From the NCBI RefSeq assembly GCF_041058985.1, contig NZ_JBEHZE010000001.1, positions 248,001-312,000 on the forward strand: DNA of 64,000 bases, given 5' to 3'. The position numbers and the translations under genes were made by a program. The notes below the pieces were generated by a model. That model did no database searches. It was not told the origin of the DNA and saw only the letters and a list, made by a program, of their open reading frames with translations. Shown here piece after piece: positions 61,560 through 64,000 of this stretch. The DNA comes from Hyphococcus lacteus. GTDB taxonomy: Bacteria > Pseudomonadota > Alphaproteobacteria > Caulobacterales > Parvularculaceae. Every line of letters starts with the position of its first letter. Positions within the stretch are counted from its first letter, which is position 1.

Positions 61560-62093
61560 CTACTCGATCAACAGTTCATCGGAAATTTTGTGAGACGCTT
61601 TTTCAACATTACGATCAAAAGCGTTGATGAAAATCAGCCCCGACAGAGACGCAACCAAGCCGGCCATCGTCGGGATCGTCGCTTTGGAGATACCCGCCGC
61701 CATGAGGCGAGCATTCGAAGAACCAGTCACGGCCATTACGTCGAAGACCTCGACCATCCCCGTCACCGTACCAAGAAGACCCAGAAGCGGTGTGACCGCA
61801 ACCAAAGCGCGGATCACATTGTTGAACCGCGAGGCTTCTTGGACGGCTTCAGAAATCAGCCGGTCCCGAACCGCATGAGCGTACCAAGACTTATGGTCGT
61901 TCCGTGCGCTCCAGGCGCGTTGGGCCCGCTTGGCGACGCCGCCATGAGCACCAGACCAGTACATTAGTCGCTCAATGATCAATGCCCACATAAAGAATGT
62001 AACGAACATGATGATCAGAAGGACATTTCCGCCTGCGCCAAGGAAATCCATTAGCGCGTCATAGGCGATCGCCGGATTTAGTAACTCGAGCAT
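61560..62093 (-). CDS. exbB: ExbB/TolQ-family proton channel protein
   Basis: Protein of 177 aa with three helices. MotA/TolQ/ExbB core: NVLLIIMFVTFFMWALIIER at helix 1, RALVAVTPLLGLLGTVTGMVEVF and GISKATIPTMAGLVASLSGL. It forms the pentameric channel with ExbD. It is 4 bp from the first exbD. Confidence 0.95.
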   Translation of the reverse strand: MLELLNPAIAYDALMDFLGAGGNVLLIIMFVTFFMWALIIERLMYWSGAHGGVAKRAQRAWSARNDHKSWYAHAVRDRLISEAVQEASRFNNVIRALVAVTPLLGLLGTVTGMVEVFDVMAVTGSSNARLMAAGISKATIPTMAGLVASLSGLIFINAFDRNVEKASHKISDELLIE

Positions 62094-62135
62094 TCTCGAG
62101 ACCCCTTTCCCTAGTCGGGTGGAGGGACCGGGCTA

Positions 62136-63515
62136 TTAAGCCCGGCCGCCTTCCGCATGTTCAGCAATGATGCCAGCGGCTTGCTCTTCTAGAATTTGCG
62201 AGACGCGCTTAGACGCACCAGCCGCAAAGGCGTGAAGAAGAAGAAGCGGGATCGCAGCAACAAGACCAAGCACCGTTGTGACAAGCGCTTCAGAGATACC
62301 AGACGCCATGATCTGTGGATCGCCTGTACCGAAGAGCGTGATCGCCTGGAAGGTGTTGATCATACCGATAACCGTACCAAGAAGGCCAAGTAGTGGTGCA
62401 ACAGCCGCAAGAACCTTGATGAGGTTGAGGCCACTTTCGAGTTTTGGCACCTCTTTTAGGATCGCATCATCAAGCTTGAGTGCAACCGTTTCGACATCAT
62501 TCGAATTGGTGTTCTCGTAAGCCAACATAACGCGGCCAAGTGGGTTTGATTTCGATGCTTTTTTGCGACGAACCTGACCACGAACAGCACCAGCCGTCAT
62601 TGTCAGTGTAACCCATTTGTAGATACCAAGGAGCGAACCAAGAAGCGCAGCAACGATGATCACCTTACCGATGAAACGACCTTGATCGATCCGCTCTTTA
62701 AGTGTCGGTGCTGAAACGCTGAGGTTCAGAAGCTGACCAAGCGCAGGGTCGATCGCGGCGCGAACAAACCCCTCACCAGAAGCATTTTCAACTTTAGAAG
62801 CTGCTCCGGTGACGTCACTAGCTGGCTGACGCGCGAGGAATTTAAGGCTTCCCGTTTCGCTATCGAGCGTAAGGAACTTGCCGTCAGAGAACGCAACGAA
62901 AGGACCAACGCGGGTCACGTTTGCGGTAGCGGCTTCACCATTTGCGAGACGAATGTCTGCTGGGAAGGTCGCTGTTTTGCCCTGCTCTGCCATTTGCTGG
63001 ATCATAATTTCCCACAAATCACGAAGCTGTTCTTCAGTTGGCAGTTTCTCTGTTTGCGCAAGCTCAGTTAGTGCTTGGCTACGACCAGGGAACTGCGCAG
63101 AAATGATTGAACCTTTGATCTGAGCGTTCAAGTCAGCAGCAGCCGTACGCGCCGCACCAAACAACTCTTGGAATTCGCCCTGCTTAGACGCGAGTTCCTG
63201 ATCGAGTTCAGCAATCGTATTTTTATTGGTTTCCATTACACCTTCGAGGCGTGTGGATTCCGCAGCCGCCGCAGTCACCTGCTGGCGCACCTGATTAAGA
63301 AGCGCCTGTTGCTGATTACGTTCAGCCAAAAAGCGCTGTTCACGCTCTCTGTTTTCCGCGCTGACTTCACGGCGCTCGGCGCGAACCGCGCTGAGGACCT
63401 GATCAAGTGTTAATTGCTGGGCGTCAGCCGATGCCATTCCGCCCGTTGAAAGATCCATGCTCACCGCGGCAACGCCGGCGATCAGGGAAAGAGATGCAAG
63501 TTTGAAGAATTTCAT
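62136..63515 (-). CDS. Long ExbB-like protein (TtpC type)
   Basis: Protein of 459 aa. The signal peptide is MKFFKLASLSLIAGVAAVSM; a coiled-coil periplasmic domain (about 40-130: QQALLNQVRQQVTAAAAEST) and a beta-rich part lead to a C-terminal MotA/TolQ/ExbB domain (about 280-455) with LAAVAPLLGLLGTVIGMINTFQ and GISEALVTTVLGLVAAIPLL. TtpC proteins of Vibrio TonB2 systems have this architecture. Start 63515 is chosen because it opens a normal signal peptide. Confidence 0.92.
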   Translation of the reverse strand: MKFFKLASLSLIAGVAAVSMDLSTGGMASADAQQLTLDQVLSAVRAERREVSAENREREQRFLAERNQQQALLNQVRQQVTAAAAESTRLEGVMETNKNTIAELDQELASKQGEFQELFGAARTAAADLNAQIKGSIISAQFPGRSQALTELAQTEKLPTEEQLRDLWEIMIQQMAEQGKTATFPADIRLANGEAATANVTRVGPFVAFSDGKFLTLDSETGSLKFLARQPASDVTGAASKVENASGEGFVRAAIDPALGQLLNLSVSAPTLKERIDQGRFIGKVIIVAALLGSLLGIYKWVTLTMTAGAVRGQVRRKKASKSNPLGRVMLAYENTNSNDVETVALKLDDAILKEVPKLESGLNLIKVLAAVAPLLGLLGTVIGMINTFQAITLFGTGDPQIMASGISEALVTTVLGLVAAIPLLLLHAFAAGASKRVSQILEEQAAGIIAEHAEGGRA

Positions 63516-63548
63516 GACTTCATATTTCCTTTTAACCGATGCCACCAA

Positions 63549-64000
63549 TTACTGCGCCGCGACCGGTGGCTTAACCGGTGCGAAGAAGATGTCAGGTGCG
63601 GTTTGCTCTTTCGCCATACGCAGAGCGAATTTTACGTCCTGCAAATAGCTGCGGTTAAGATCGGTCCAGCCACCCTGTGCTGTGTCCCAAATCCGCATCG
63701 TCGAATCATCTTCTGTCTTAAAGATCAGAGAGATACGGCCAATTTGCAGACACTCACCAGAAAGGGCCGCATCGCCGTCGCCGATCGTGCACTGTGAAAC
63801 GCCGATGGTACGGCCTTTTTCATTCTCGATCTGGTATGCCTCGACGATCAAGCGGTAACGCTGCGCCGCTGACATGTCCGGGTTATCAAGAACACCTTCG
63901 AGGCGCGCAGCACGCGCTGAACGATCTTCGATTTCGAATGGCAGGTCAGCACTAACAAGCTCACCAAAGCGCATGACCATATCTTCCATCAATGGCTGCA
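63549..64000 (-). CDS. DUF3450-family periplasmic protein (C-terminal part, partial)
   Basis: Gene cut by the right edge; the visible frame encodes the last 150 residues, starting within QPLMEDMVMRFGELVSADLP. It contains RLEGVLDNPDMSAAQRYRLI, VEAYQIENEKGRTIGVSQ and a tail LRMAKEQTAPDIFFAPVKPP typical of DUF3450. Such proteins begin TonB2/TtpC operons, with an N-terminal coiled coil that lies outside this window. The long ExbB gene follows by 33 bp. Confidence 0.9.
   Translation of the reverse strand, partial: QPLMEDMVMRFGELVSADLPFEIEDRSARAARLEGVLDNPDMSAAQRYRLIVEAYQIENEKGRTIGVSQCTIGDGDAALSGECLQIGRISLIFKTEDDSTMRIWDTAQGGWTDLNRSYLQDVKFALRMAKEQTAPDIFFAPVKPPVAAQ

Noticed and set aside
1..64000. 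CRISPR arrays, rRNA, tRNA or insertion sequences
   Set aside because: No spaced direct repeats, cloverleaf or transposase frame was recognised on either strand; absence of tRNA is by eye only.

Overview
The window looks like a piece of an alphaproteobacterial chromosome of moderate GC content. The support is an RcGTA-type gene transfer agent (GTA) cluster, the order degP - response regulator - histidine kinase - glnE, DUF2336 proteins, a PleC/DivJ-like kinase, and Fur-like boxes of the alphaproteobacterial TGCGAATGATTTGCA style. I cannot fix the genus. An aquatic lineage related to the Hyphomonadales, Parvularculales or Caulobacterales fits best, but this is inference. No rRNA, tRNA, CRISPR array, transposase or replication origin was seen.

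Layout. 1-10.4 kb: housekeeping and envelope stress genes (5' end of glnE, an HU protein, a two-component pair, a DegP protease, an alpha/beta hydrolase-OsmC fusion, a 473-aa orphan protein, a J-domain co-chaperone, a DUF885 lipoprotein). 10.4-23.8 kb: a complete GTA structural cluster on the minus strand, gp1 to gp15, including a 52-aa tail chaperone hidden in an overlap. The genes run terminase - portal - protease - capsid - connectors - tail tube - tape measure - baseplate, mostly with ATGA or TAATG overlaps. The one large gap, between capsid and gp6, holds a palindromic repeat-like element. Upstream of gp1 lies a divergent promoter region with two palindromes, shared with a VPLPA-CTERM-type exported protein.

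24.7-30.4 kb: small genes (YcgN-like, DUF2165), a SufR-like Cys-cluster regulator divergent from a VOC/flavodoxin operon with two near-identical operator-like palindromes between them, and a class A penicillin-binding protein. 30.4-33.8 kb: a heme-type TonB-dependent receptor divergent from a DUF6607 lipoprotein across Fur-like boxes. 33.9-46.4 kb: an SH3 lipoprotein, DUF2336, DUF1491, a hybrid kinase, a PleC/DivJ-like kinase, two uncharacterised envelope proteins, an HxlR regulator divergent from a GST/NTF2/tautomerase operon, a VWA protein with Ig-like modules, SufE, and a stand-alone DnaA domain IV protein whose 3' end overlaps sufE.

46.5-54.7 kb: an eleven-gene Mrp/Mnh-type cation/proton antiporter operon (E-F-G-DUF4040-B-C-D-D-x-y-D). 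It has three D-type subunits, two unrecognised small membrane proteins, and a MnhC with an unusual His/Ala-rich insertion of about 118 residues. 55.0-57.8 kb: a DUF2336 gene, an orphan ParA ATPase and a ribbon-helix-helix partner. 57.9-64 kb: a small lipoprotein and a TonB energy-transduction operon (DUF3450 - long ExbB - ExbB - ExbD - ExbD - TonB - TPR), cut by the window end. That module could energise the heme receptor at 30.4 kb, though this is inferred from function and not from linkage.

Nothing here is clearly a wholly new system. The best candidates for new biology are the MnhC insertion and the extra subunits of the antiporter, the orphan ParA/RHH pair, the twin operators of the Fe-S-type regulator, and the palindromes that may control the GTA.
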